Below, in pieces: positions 1 through 8,651 of a stretch of 64,000 nt of DNA. Below the pieces are notes generated by a model. It was not told the DNA's origin. It saw only the letters and a program-made list of their open reading frames with translations, and did no database searches. Positions within the stretch are counted from its first letter, which is position 1; every line of letters begins with the position of its first letter. The position numbers and the translations under genes were made by a program. Source of the stretch: Anaeromyxobacter sp. Fw109-5 (GTDB lineage Bacteria; Myxococcota; Myxococcia; Myxococcales; Anaeromyxobacteraceae); the NCBI RefSeq assembly GCF_000017505.1, contig NC_009675.1, positions 1,798,001 through 1,862,000 on the forward strand, given 5' to 3'.

Positions 1-1499
1 GGCAGCGCGTAGCCCGTGACCGCCACGAGGAACGTGGAGGCGAGGGAGGGGTCCGAGCGGATGGCGCGCGCCACCTCGTAGCCGTCCATGACGGGCAACC
101 CGATGTCGCAGAGCACGACGTCGGGGCGGAGGAGGCGCGTGCGCTCGAGGCCGGTTCCACCGTCGAGGGCCACCTCGACCTCGTGTCCCCACATGAGCAG
201 CAGCTCGCGGAGCGTCTCCGCCGCGTCGACGTTGTCCTCGATGACGAGCACGCGGAGGGGCGGCACCGAGGCGACGGGGACGGGCGTCTCCATTCGCAAG
301 GCGGGCGCCTCCGGCGCGAGCGGGAGCTGGACGGAGAGCTCGGTCCCCCGGCCCGCCCCTTCGCTGTGCACCTCCACCTCGCCGCCGTGGAGCTCGACGA
401 GACCCTTCACGAGGGCGAGGCCCAGCCCGAGCCCACCCCGCGACCGGTGCAGGGTGTCGTCCGCCTGGGTGAACGGCTCGAAGACGCGGCCGAGCATCGC
501 CGGGGCGATGCCGGCGCCGTCGTCCCGCACCCGCACCACCGCCGCCCCGGCCCGACGTTCCAGCGCCACCCTGACGTGGCCCCCTGGGTCCGTGAACTTG
601 GCGGCGTTCTGGAGCAGGTTGCCGATCACCTGCGAGAGGCGGGTCGGGTCCGCCTCCAGCCACGACGGGACCTCGCCGAGGTGGACCTCGACGGCGATGT
701 TCCGGGAGGCGAACAGCGAGCGGTGATCCTCCACCGTGCGGCGGAGCACCTCGGCGAGGTCCACGCGGGAGCGCTGCAGGCGGATCCTCCCGCGGGAGAT
801 CCGCGTCACGTCGAGCAGATCGTCCACCATGCGCGTGAGGTGAATCACCTGACGGTTGACGATCGCCCGGGCGCGGACGGCCTCGGCGCTGCCGGGCGGC
901 GAGCGATCGATCAAGGCCAGCGCGTTGCGGATGGGCGAGAGCGGGTTGCGCAGCTCGTGCGAGAGCATCGCCAGGAACTGGTCCTTGTGGCGGTCCGTCT
1001 CGAGGAGGAGCGCGTTGCTGTGGCGCAGCTCCCGCTCGGCCCGCTCCACCCGGGACTTCTCCTGCCGGATCCTCAGCTGCGCTCGCTGCAGGAGCCCGAC
1101 GGAGAGGGTGATCGAGAGCGACGCCACAGAGAACGCCGCGAGCCGGGCCACCTCCTGGTGCGACTGGAAGGGCGCCTGGAAGTACCTCCAGAAGCCGTAC
1201 GCCACGACCGCGCTGAAGAGGACGCTCGGTCCCGGGCCGAGCGTGTACACGACGAGAGCGACCCCCGCGACGGGGAGGCTGAAGACGAACCCGTGGAGGA
1301 CGCTCTCGAGGGCGCCGCTCGCCGCGAGCATGCACGCGCCGCACGCCGCCGCGACCGTGTAGCGGACCAACGGTGAAGTCGGACGCTCGCCGGCACCCGT
1401 CTCGAACGCCTCCTCGACGCGCTCGTGCGTCCGCGAGTCGGGCTCGCGTTCGGGAGGGGTCGGCGCCCGGGTCGCGGTCGGTTGCGCGCTCACTGCCAT
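1..1499 (-). CDS. Hybrid sensor histidine kinase with receiver domain (3' end outside window)
   Basis: Inner-membrane sensor kinase that would autophosphorylate and pass phosphate to its own C-terminal receiver. Reading leftward from the ATG at 1499, about 40 polar residues are followed by four hydrophobic segments (about residues 46-138) resembling a compact DUF4118-type membrane module, then a short coiled coil. The HisKA box LSHELRNPL puts the phospho-accepting His near residue 181. The HATPase domain shows an N box (NLLQNAAKF), a G1 box (DDGAGIAP) and a GLGLGLALV G2 box. A receiver begins near residue 397 (VLVIEDN) and has the phospho-Asp motif CDIGLPVMDG. The frame is still open at base 1, so the receiver's conserved Lys and anything beyond it are unseen. 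No ligand-binding PAS or periplasmic domain is visible. The signal it senses is unknown. Confidence 0.93.
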   Translation of the reverse strand, partial: MAVSAQPTATRAPTPPEREPDSRTHERVEEAFETGAGERPTSPLVRYTVAAACGACMLAASGALESVLHGFVFSLPVAGVALVVYTLGPGPSVLFSAVVAYGFWRYFQAPFQSHQEVARLAAFSVASLSITLSVGLLQRAQLRIRQEKSRVERAERELRHSNALLLETDRHKDQFLAMLSHELRNPLSPIRNALALIDRSPPGSAEAVRARAIVNRQVIHLTRMVDDLLDVTRISRGRIRLQRSRVDLAEVLRRTVEDHRSLFASRNIAVEVHLGEVPSWLEADPTRLSQVIGNLLQNAAKFTDPGGHVRVALERRAGAAVVRVRDDGAGIAPAMLGRVFEPFTQADDTLHRSRGGLGLGLALVKGLVELHGGEVEVHSEGAGRGTELSVQLPLAPEAPALRMETPVPVASVPPLRVLVIEDNVDAAETLRELLLMWGHEVEVALDGGTGLERTRLLRPDVVLCDIGLPVMDGYEVARAIRSDPSLASTFLVAVTGYAL

Positions 1500-1692
1500 G
1501 GTCGCCTTTCGACGCTACCACCCGGCGGGTTCGGCGAGGGGAGGACTCACTCTGAGGCGTGCCCCTCCCGGGAGCCCTCCCGTCCGTCGAGGGCCGCCGG
1601 GCGTCCCGGCGCCTGCCGGCGGCCTGGTCCGGGCGTCCGGCCCGGGCTAAAGAACCCGCGGGGAGGCGGCGCTGTCTCCCCGGGGAGGATCG

Positions 1693-2061
1693 ATGTTCGC
1701 GACGACCATCCGCTTCGCGCTGCCGGAGGGCACGGACTGGGAACGCCTCCGGCAGCTGGCGATTCGACGGACGTTCGAGATCTACAGGTTCGTTCCCGGC
1801 CTCAGGTCGATGGCCTTCGTCTACTCGCCGGAGCAGTCGGAGCTCGGCGGCAACTTCGTCTGGGAGACGCAGGACCACGCCGAGGCGTTCCTCCGCTCCG
1901 AGGCGTGGCGGACGGCCGTGTCGCTCTACGGCGAGCCGCAGGTCGAGCGCGCCGAGGTGTGCGCCTACGTCGAGGACGGCGACCTCGTGTTCCCGCCGGA
2001 CTACGACGCTCGGCCCTCGCCCTACGGGCAGGAGGCGCCGTCCCCGCCACCCGCCGGGTGA
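1693..2061 (+). CDS. Small YdhR/ABM-like alpha-beta barrel protein
   Basis: A 122-residue soluble protein with no signal peptide or membrane segment. The pattern (strand, long helix, strand with FVWETQDHAEAF, helix with SEAWRTAVSLYG, final strand) fits the dimeric alpha-beta barrel fold of YdhR and antibiotic-biosynthesis monooxygenase-like proteins. No catalytic residue can be assigned, so the activity is not known. The start is an ATG preceded by GGGGAGG at good spacing. The last 20 residues are Pro-rich and probably disordered. It stands alone between the divergent kinase gene and the MFS gene 65 bases downstream, with which it could be co-transcribed. Confidence 0.75.
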   Translation: MFATTIRFALPEGTDWERLRQLAIRRTFEIYRFVPGLRSMAFVYSPEQSELGGNFVWETQDHAEAFLRSEAWRTAVSLYGEPQVERAEVCAYVEDGDLVFPPDYDARPSPYGQEAPSPPPAG

Positions 2062-2126
2062 GCACGCGGCGCGCGGCGGTGCCGGCCCTTGTGGCCGGCG
2101 AGGGGCCGTGACACCGTCGCGCGACG

Positions 2127-3413
2127 ATGGAGCTCTCGCCTGGGAGCGCGCCTCGGGCGCTCGACTCCGCGGCGCTCGCCCGCATGCGCCGCCTGCGCTG
2201 GACCTCGTTCGTCCTCGTCTCGGCGGCCTACGTCCTGTCGTTCTTCCACCGCATCGCGCCCGCCGCGATCGCGGGCGAGCTGCGGGCGGCCTTCGCCGCG
2301 AGCGGCGCCGAGCTCGGGGCGCTCGCGGCGACGTACTTCTCCGTCTACACGCTCATGCAGGTCCCCACCGGCGTGCTCGTGGACGGCCTCGGCCCGCGCC
2401 GGGTGGTCGCGCTGGGCGGCCTCGTGGCGGGCGCGGGCTCGATCGCCTTCGGCCTCGCCGGCACGCTCGGCGTCGCGTCGGTGGGGCGCGGGCTCGTCGG
2501 GCTCGGCGTGTCCGTCGCGTTCATCGCCCTCCTGAAGCTCGTCGCCGCCTGGTTCCGCGAGCGCGAGTTCGCCACGCTCTCCGGGCTCGTGATGTTCATG
2601 GGGAACCTGGGGGCCGTGATGTCCGCGGCGCCGCTCGCGTGGCTCGTGACCCTGACGTCCTGGCGGAACGTCTTCGTCGCCATCGGGCTGTCGTCCGTCG
2701 CGGGGGCGGCGCTCACCTGGCTCCTCGTACGGGATCGTCCGGGCGAGGCCGGGCTGCCGTCGATGCGCGAGCTCGAGGGGAGGGCCGAACACCCCGTTCA
2801 CGCGGGGCGATGGTACGAGGGTCTCGCGGTGGTGGCGCGGAACCGCGCCACGTGGCCCGGCTTCTTCGTCAACATGGGCCTCGGAGGGAGCTTCCTCGCC
2901 TTCGCGGGTCTCTGGGCCGTGCCGTACCTGACCGAGCTCCACGGCATGACCCGCTCGCGCGCCACGGCGCACACGACCGTCATGCTGGTCGCCTTCGCCC
3001 TCAGCTCCCTCGCGGCCGGAAAGCTGTCCGACGCGCTCGGGCGCCGCCGCGCGCCGATGCTGATCTTCGGCGCCGTCTACGTGCTCTCCTGGGCGCCCCT
3101 CGTCGCCGGTCGGGCGCTGCCCCCGTGGGGGAGCCTCGCGCTCTTCGCCCTGGTCGGCGCCGCCGCCACCGGGTTCACGCTGAGCTGGGCGAGCGTGAAG
3201 GAGGTGAACCCGCCCGCGCTCGCCGGGACCGCCATGGCGGTGGTGAACACCGGTGTCTTCCTCGGGCCGACCATCTACCAGCCCCTCGTCGGCTGGGTGG
3301 TGGACCGGGCGGGGTTCCGCGCCGGCGCCGGGATCCTCGCCGCCTTCGCGGCGATGGGCCTCGCGGCGGCGTTCCTCGTCCGCGAGACCCGCGGCCGCGG
3401 CCTCGCGGGCTGA
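2127..3413 (+). CDS. MFS transporter
   Basis: A 428-residue inner-membrane protein with about 12 hydrophobic helices split by a central cytoplasmic loop (around residues 200-230), the usual major facilitator layout. The loop between helices 2 and 3 carries the family pattern GVLVDGLGPRRVV, a version of the GxLaDrxGrrr motif. The final residues (ETRGRGL) are a typical MFS tail. The substrate cannot be read from sequence. It is convergent with the AraC-type regulator whose stop lies 10 bases away. A regulator tail-to-tail with a transporter may control it, but no operator was identified. Confidence 0.88.
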   Translation: MELSPGSAPRALDSAALARMRRLRWTSFVLVSAAYVLSFFHRIAPAAIAGELRAAFAASGAELGALAATYFSVYTLMQVPTGVLVDGLGPRRVVALGGLVAGAGSIAFGLAGTLGVASVGRGLVGLGVSVAFIALLKLVAAWFREREFATLSGLVMFMGNLGAVMSAAPLAWLVTLTSWRNVFVAIGLSSVAGAALTWLLVRDRPGEAGLPSMRELEGRAEHPVHAGRWYEGLAVVARNRATWPGFFVNMGLGGSFLAFAGLWAVPYLTELHGMTRSRATAHTTVMLVAFALSSLAAGKLSDALGRRRAPMLIFGAVYVLSWAPLVAGRALPPWGSLALFALVGAAATGFTLSWASVKEVNPPALAGTAMAVVNTGVFLGPTIYQPLVGWVVDRAGFRAGAGILAAFAAMGLAAAFLVRETRGRGLAG

Positions 3414-3422
3414 TCGCGACAC

Positions 3423-4493
3423 TCACCCGGTGGTGGCCGCGGCACCGGGGACCGGCTTCGCGGAACGGCTCCGCCGCCACGCGGCCGGAGGTACGCCGAC
3501 GGCCTTCTTGAACGCGCGGCTGAACGCCGCGTCGGAGGCGTACCCGACCTCGGCGGCGACCTGCGAGACCCCGGCGGAGTCCCCGAGGAGCAGCCCGGCC
3601 GCGAGCTGCATCCTCCATCCGGCGAGGTACTGCATCGGCGGCCGCCCGACGAGCTGCGTGAAGCGCTCCGCGAGCGCGGATCGCGAGAGCGCCACCTTGC
3701 GGGCGAGCTCGTCCAGCGTCCACGGGTGAGCGGGCCGGCCGTGGAGCAGCGCCAGGGCCCGCCCCACGAACTCGTCGCGGAGCCCGGCGAGCCAGCCGGT
3801 GTTCCCGGCCGGCAGCGCGGCGAGGTAGCTCCGCACCACCTCGACGAACATCAGCTCCGAGAGGCGGGCCAGCACGCTCTCGCCCCCGGGCCGCCGCTCG
3901 CGCGTCTCGCGGAGCGCGGCTTCCATGAAGGTCTCGAGCGCCGAGCCCCTCGCGTCGGCGAGGCGGGCGTGGAGCACTCGGGGGAGGGTCGCGAGCAGCG
4001 GATTGAACGGTCTCGCGTCGCAGCCGAGGAAGCCGCAGAGGATCTCCGCGCGATCCGCGCCGCCGCCGCCCAGCGGGATGTGCACCGGCGGCGGCCCGTC
4101 GAGGAGGCTCGCGTACGTCGCGAGGTCGGGCGGCGCGCGCAGGCCGGGCTCGCTCGAGAGGACATGCGCGTCGCCCTGCGGGAAGACGATCACGTCGCCG
4201 GCGTCGAGCCGGGCGGGCCGCTCCCCGACGATTCCTCCCCAGCAGCCGCCTCGCGTCACCGCGTGATACTCGATGACGTGCTGCGCGCGCGGCATGAAGA
4301 TGCCCGCGACCGCGCGCGACGGCGGCGCCTCCGCCACCCACGGCGAAGAACCCTCGATGTGGAAGAAGACCGCGCCCGACAGCCGGACGCTCTGGAGCAC
4401 GTCGGAGAGCGGATCGGCGCGCAGGGACGCCTCGGAGGGGGCGCCGGCGGTCAGGCCCGGGAGAGGAGTGTGAGTGGACGCCGGAGCAGGCAT
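3423..4493 (-). CDS. AraC-family transcriptional regulator with cupin sensor domain
   Basis: A 356-residue DNA-binding regulator. The N-terminal two thirds look like an AraC-associated cupin (cupin_6 type): LDAGDVIVFPQGDAHVLSSEP is the metal/ligand-barrel turn, near residues 95-115. The C-terminal 100 residues hold two helix-turn-helix motifs, first LARKVALSRSALAERF, then VAAEVGYASDAAFSRAFKK, the latter being the AraC signature. The start is the ATG at 4493; upstream in-frame codons are not preceded by a better ribosome binding site. It is divergent from the methyltransferase at 4641 and convergent with the MFS gene, so either may be its target. The effector is unknown. Confidence 0.9.
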   Translation of the reverse strand: MPAPASTHTPLPGLTAGAPSEASLRADPLSDVLQSVRLSGAVFFHIEGSSPWVAEAPPSRAVAGIFMPRAQHVIEYHAVTRGGCWGGIVGERPARLDAGDVIVFPQGDAHVLSSEPGLRAPPDLATYASLLDGPPPVHIPLGGGGADRAEILCGFLGCDARPFNPLLATLPRVLHARLADARGSALETFMEAALRETRERRPGGESVLARLSELMFVEVVRSYLAALPAGNTGWLAGLRDEFVGRALALLHGRPAHPWTLDELARKVALSRSALAERFTQLVGRPPMQYLAGWRMQLAAGLLLGDSAGVSQVAAEVGYASDAAFSRAFKKAVGVPPAAWRRSRSAKPVPGAAATTG

Positions 4494-4640
4494 GGCGGCA
4501 GGGCGGTCATGGCCAGCCCCGTCCCGGATCTCTAGCTCCTGGTGGTGACGGCGCCACTGCGATCCCGACCACTTCGGCGGGGCGGCGGTGCCGACCAGGG
4601 CGGCGACCGCGGTGTTCGGCGCCGCAGGAGGAAACGAGCG

Positions 4641-5501
4641 ATGACTCCCTTCCAGCAGGTCTCCGTCGTCCCTTCCGCCCAGGGGCCCATCCCGGCTTTC
4701 CCCGATCTCGAGGGGGCGAAGCAGCGGCAGCGCTCCGCCTGGAGCGCGGGCGACTACGCCGTCATCGGCACGAGGCTCCAGATCGTGGGCGAGACGCTCT
4801 GCGAGGCGGTGGACCTGCGCGCGGGCGAGCGCGTGCTGGACGTCGCCGCCGGCAACGGGAACGCCGCGCTCGCGGCGGCGCGCCGGTTCTGCGAGGTCAC
4901 GGCCCTCGACTACGTCCCGGCCCTGCTGGAGCGGGCGGGGGGCCGCGCCGCGGCGAACGGGCTCGAGGTGTCCCTGCTCGAGGGCGACGCGGAGCGCATT
5001 CCGCTTCCGGACGCGAGCTTCGACGTGGTGCTCTCCACCTTCGGGGTCATGTTCACGCCCGACCAGGAGGGCGCCGCGCGCGAGCTCGCGCGCGTGTGCC
5101 GGCCGGGGGGGCGCATCGGCCTCGCGAGCTGGACGCCGGAGGGGTTCATCGGCCAGCTCTTCAAGACGCTCGGGGCGTCCCTCCCGCCGCCGCCGGGCCT
5201 CCGCTCCGCGGCGCTGTGGGGAACGGAGGCGCGGCTGCGCGAGCTGTTCGACGGCTCGGTCGCGGAGCTCCGGACCGAGCGGCGCCACTTCGTGTTCCGC
5301 TTCGCCTCGCCGGCGCACTGGCTCGAGGTGTTCCGCACGTACTACGGGCCGGTGCAGAAGGCGTTCGCGGCGCTCGCCCCGGACCGGCAGGCGGCGCTCG
5401 GCACGGAGATCCTCGCGCTCCTCGAGCGGTTCGACCGCGGCGACGGCCGCGGGCTGGTCGTGCCCGGCGAGTACCTCGAGGCCGTGCTGACCACTCGCTG
5501 A
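4641..5501 (+). CDS. Class I SAM-dependent methyltransferase
   Basis: A 286-residue cytoplasmic protein with the Rossmann methyltransferase core: motif I VLDVAAGNGNAAL (about residues 67-79), acidic motif II near EVTALDYVP, motif III with LLEGDAERIPLPDASFD, and post-motif LARVCRPGGRIGLASW. This is the UbiE/Methyltransf_11 type. The start is set by a strong GGAGGAAAC ribosome binding site before the ATG; a frame extension to 4542 is low-complexity and rejected. It is divergent from the AraC regulator. The methyl acceptor cannot be inferred. Confidence 0.9.
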   Translation: MTPFQQVSVVPSAQGPIPAFPDLEGAKQRQRSAWSAGDYAVIGTRLQIVGETLCEAVDLRAGERVLDVAAGNGNAALAAARRFCEVTALDYVPALLERAGGRAAANGLEVSLLEGDAERIPLPDASFDVVLSTFGVMFTPDQEGAARELARVCRPGGRIGLASWTPEGFIGQLFKTLGASLPPPPGLRSAALWGTEARLRELFDGSVAELRTERRHFVFRFASPAHWLEVFRTYYGPVQKAFAALAPDRQAALGTEILALLERFDRGDGRGLVVPGEYLEAVLTTR

Positions 5502-5724
5502 ACTTCCGGTCCACCCTGCGCGGCGACGGCGCCGAGCCGCCGCCGCGCCGCGCTCGCCCGCGGCCGTCCTCACCCGGGGTGACACGCTCGCCCTGAGCGA
5601 CCGCGCGCAGGCCCTGGGGGGCGAGCCCCAACCCGCACCCGCGACGCGGGCAGCGCTCGACCTTAGCCTCGCAGCACTGCCGGGATCGGCGGCGGCGCAC
5701 GGCGGGCGTCGCGGGGAGGGTACC

Positions 5725-7323
5725 GTGAAGCGGAAGATCGGTCGGCGGGCGTTCCTGTCGCGCGCATCCCTCGGGATCGCCGCGGCGGCCACGGGCGGCA
5801 GCGCGCTGGCGCAGATGGGCGGCGGTGGGATGGGCGGCGGGGGAATGGGCGGCGGGGGAATGGGCGGCGGGGTGGTCGATCCGCCGGTCGGCTCCGCGCT
5901 CGCGGATCCTCCCGTCGCGGCGAACGCCTCCACGACCGCGGGCGTCGTGGACGTGACCATCGAGGCGCGCCTGGCGGAGATCGACCTGAACGGCACGCGG
6001 GCGACGCTGCTCACGTACGACGGGAGCTTCATCGCGCCGACGATCCGCGCGCGGAGCGGCGACGAGGTCAGGCTTCACTTCCGCAACGGGCTTCCGCCCA
6101 CGGGCGACACGAACCTCCTCGGACACGAGAAGTACGTCACCAACGTGCACGTCCACGGCTGGCACGTCTCGCCGGGCGACGTGAACGGCTACCCCGCGGA
6201 CGACGTCCACCTGACGCTGTCTCCCGCCCAGAGCCAGGAGTACAGGTACGATCTGGCCATGCAGCGCCCGGGGTCGATCGGGCTGTATCACCCGCACGTG
6301 CACGGCTCGGTGGCCGAGCAGTACTGGGGCGGCCTCGTCGGCGCGCTGGACGTGCAGGACGACGCGCGCGAGGGCTCGGGGATGGCGTCGATCACGGCGC
6401 TCGCCGGCGTCGACACGCACCTCGTGGTGCTGAAGGACATCACGATCGTCGGCGGCGCGCCTGCTCCGTACGAGTCGCTACGGGACTACATGCACGGCAA
6501 GGAGGGGCAGCTCGTCACCGTCAACGGGCAGGTGAACCCGTTCCTCTCGATGCGGCCGGGCGAGGTGAAGCGGCTGCGCATCATCAACGCGTCGAACGCC
6601 CGCTTCTACCGGCTGTCGCTGCAGGGCCACGCGCTGCACGTGGTCGGAACCGACGGCGGCCTCCTGGACCGGCCCTACGCCGTCACGGAGATGCTGCTCT
6701 CGCCGGGTGAGCGGCTGGACGTGCTCGTGAAGGCGAGCTCCTCGAAGGGGAGCTACAAGCTGCTCGCGCTCCCGTACGCCCGGATGGGGAACATGGCGTC
6801 GGCCCAGGTGACGCTCATGACGGTGAAGGTCTCGGGCTCGCGCGCGAGCGGCGCGATCCCGGCCATCGTGAACGGAACCGCGGCCAGGCTGGACGAGACC
6901 GCGATGGAGCCGAAGCGCGTGCGCTTCGTGCTCAGCATGGGTCAGGGTCGCGGCTACGTGAACGGGCGGACCTTCGTGAGCCCCGAGGACGCTTACGTGC
7001 ACATGTCGGACGTGGGGACCGACGAGCTCTGGGAGATCGTGAACGACAGCGGGATGGACCACCCCTGGCACCAGCACGTGAACGACGGCCAGGTCGTCGC
7101 CGCCTCCGGCGGCGACGCGGCCTTCGCCGCGTACGCGAGCTTCCTGACGCTCGCGCCCGCCTGGAAGGACACCATCATCATCCCCAAGGGAGGGAGCGTC
7201 ACGATGCGCCTCCCGATCCGCGATCACACCGGCATGACGATGTGCCACTGCCACATCCTCGAGCACGAGGACATCGGCATGATGGCGATGTGGCACATCA
7301 TGGGGGAGGGGATGCCGATGTGA
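5725..7323 (+). CDS. Tat-exported multicopper oxidase with Met/Gly-rich N-terminus
   Basis: A 532-residue periplasmic oxidase that would couple one-electron substrate oxidation to O2 reduction. A twin-arginine signal (GRRAFLSRAS, residues 6-15) ends near ALAQ. It is followed by four MGGGG-type repeats (residues 31-49), an unusual flexible Met-spaced stretch that could bind or pass copper. All four copper-ligand motifs are present: HVHGWH (142-147), HPHVHG (189-194), HPWHQH (about 440) and HCHILEHEDIGMM (508-520) with the T1 Cys, His and axial Met. Length fits three-domain CueO/bilirubin-oxidase-like enzymes. The downstream response regulator gene is 155 bases away. Likely roles are copper or metal detoxification; the substrate is unproven. 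Confidence 0.93.
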   Translation: MKRKIGRRAFLSRASLGIAAAATGGSALAQMGGGGMGGGGMGGGGMGGGVVDPPVGSALADPPVAANASTTAGVVDVTIEARLAEIDLNGTRATLLTYDGSFIAPTIRARSGDEVRLHFRNGLPPTGDTNLLGHEKYVTNVHVHGWHVSPGDVNGYPADDVHLTLSPAQSQEYRYDLAMQRPGSIGLYHPHVHGSVAEQYWGGLVGALDVQDDAREGSGMASITALAGVDTHLVVLKDITIVGGAPAPYESLRDYMHGKEGQLVTVNGQVNPFLSMRPGEVKRLRIINASNARFYRLSLQGHALHVVGTDGGLLDRPYAVTEMLLSPGERLDVLVKASSSKGSYKLLALPYARMGNMASAQVTLMTVKVSGSRASGAIPAIVNGTAARLDETAMEPKRVRFVLSMGQGRGYVNGRTFVSPEDAYVHMSDVGTDELWEIVNDSGMDHPWHQHVNDGQVVAASGGDAAFAAYASFLTLAPAWKDTIIIPKGGSVTMRLPIRDHTGMTMCHCHILEHEDIGMMAMWHIMGEGMPM

Positions 7324-7478
7324 CGGCGGCGCCCTTCGGTCCCGGCGGTGCTGGGAACGAGGTCGCGTCACGGCCGCCGAGTCAGGGCGCCGGCGAAAGG
7401 GGGCATGGCTCGGTCGCTCGACCGCCGCCCTTGCGCCGCGCGCCCCGCGGCCCCACGGTTCGGCGGAGGGAGCCGACC

Positions 7479-7916
7479 GTGATCGAGGAAGTACAGCCGG
7501 GGACCCGGCCGGGGTCCGCGGAGGAGACGAACGTCCAGGACGAGCGCCGGCTCGACCCGCGCGCCAGCGTGCTCGTCGTGGAGGACGAGCACGAGCTCAG
7601 GGAGCTCATCGCGCGCTGGCTGGAGACGCGGAGCTATCGCGTGGTCGAGGCGGCCGACGGTCACGACGCAGTCGAGCTGCTCCAGGCGGGGCTCGAGCCG
7701 GACGTGATCCTGCTCGACCTCACCATGCCGCGGATGGACGGCCGAGCGTTCCTCGACTGGCTCCGCTCCCAGCCCGAGCATCGCCACCGACCCGTCATCG
7801 TCGCGAGCGCCTACCTCGAGGACGAGCCACCGCTCGACGCCGAGCGGACCTTCTCGAAGCCGTTCCGCCCCGATCTCCTCGAGCGCGAGCTCGCGCGGCT
7901 CGTGGCCGGAGATTGA
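7479..7916 (+). CDS. Receiver-only response regulator
   Basis: A 145-residue single-domain response regulator. Acidic pocket residues are in VLVVEDEHE, the phospho-acceptor Asp in ILLDLTMPRMDG, the switch Ser in VIVASAYLED and the conserved Lys in TFSKPF. No output domain follows, so it should act by phosphotransfer or protein contact, as CheY-like proteins do. The start chosen is GTG at 7479, with CGGAGGG seven bases upstream; about 25 variable residues precede the receiver. No kinase gene is adjacent, although the hybrid kinase at the window start is 6 kb away. Confidence 0.88.
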   Translation: MIEEVQPGTRPGSAEETNVQDERRLDPRASVLVVEDEHELRELIARWLETRSYRVVEAADGHDAVELLQAGLEPDVILLDLTMPRMDGRAFLDWLRSQPEHRHRPVIVASAYLEDEPPLDAERTFSKPFRPDLLERELARLVAGD

Positions 7917-7983
7917 CGGCGTTCGACGGCCGATGCGGGCCGATCGCCGGGCGCCCGAGGCGCCGGCGGCGTATCCTTCGCCG

Positions 7984-8463
7984 GTGGGAAAGCTCTTCCT
8001 CCTCTTCACCGTCGTCCCGCTGGCGGACCTCTGGCTGCTCCTGCGGATCGGCGGCGCGATCGGCTTCTGGCAGACCGTCGCGCTCATCGTCCTCACCGGC
8101 GCCGCCGGCGCGTGGCTCGCGCGCGCGGAAGGAACCCGCGTCCTCCGCGCCTGGCAGGCGGCGCTCTCCGCGGGCCGGCCACCGGAGTAGGGGGTGCTCT
8201 CGGGCGTCCTGTTGCTCGCCGGGGCAGCTCTCCTCGTGGCGCCTGGCGTGATCACCGACGTCGTCGGGCTGGCGCTGCTCTTCCCACCGACGCGCCGCCT
8301 CGCCGCCGCGGGGGTGCGTCGCTGGCTCGAGCGCCAGGCGAGGACGGGGCGGGTGCGGGTGTTCACGGTCGGAGGAGCGAGGCCGGGGAGCGCCTCGACC
8401 TCGCCCGACGGCGAGATCGACGTGACGCCGCGCCGTCCGCCGCGATCGGGCGCCGCCGGGTAG
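7984..8463 (+). pseudogene. fxsA: FxsA-family membrane protein interrupted by an in-frame TAG
   Basis: The reading frame encodes the FxsA cytoplasmic-membrane family from GTG 7984 (GKLFLLFTVVPLADLWLL) through FPPTRRL to the stop at 8461-8463, about 159 residues, the usual family length. A single TAG at 8188-8190 splits it between helices 2 and 3: the first piece ends LSAGRPPE and the same frame resumes immediately with GVLSGVLLLAGAALLV. Nothing else is missing, and family members have an uninterrupted helix-turn there, so a one-base change from GAG would explain it. The downstream piece does have a GTG (8194) that could restart translation. Readthrough, restart, true inactivation and sequencing error are all possible. 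Confidence 0.82.
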
Positions 8464-8651
8464 GGGATCCTGCGCGGGGCTACGCCGCGGCGCGGGCGAT
8501 CTCTCGCCCGACGCCCAGCGGCCGCTTACGACCCAACGAGCCCGCGCGCGGGCGTGTTGGCGGGAACGCACGCCGATATGCGTCTGCCCTGCACGCGCCC
8601 CGCCGGTGGCTCTTCCCTCCGACGTGGGCCTGCGCGCGGACGGAGGCTGAA

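Noticed and set aside
3423-6032. Minus-strand frame extended far upstream of the AraC regulator
   Set aside because: The added 500 residues are antisense to the methyltransferase and multicopper oxidase and low complexity; ATG 4493 begins the conserved protein.
8194-8463. Separate 89-codon membrane gene downstream of the fxsA start
   Set aside because: It continues the FxsA frame without loss of residues, so one interrupted gene explains both pieces better.
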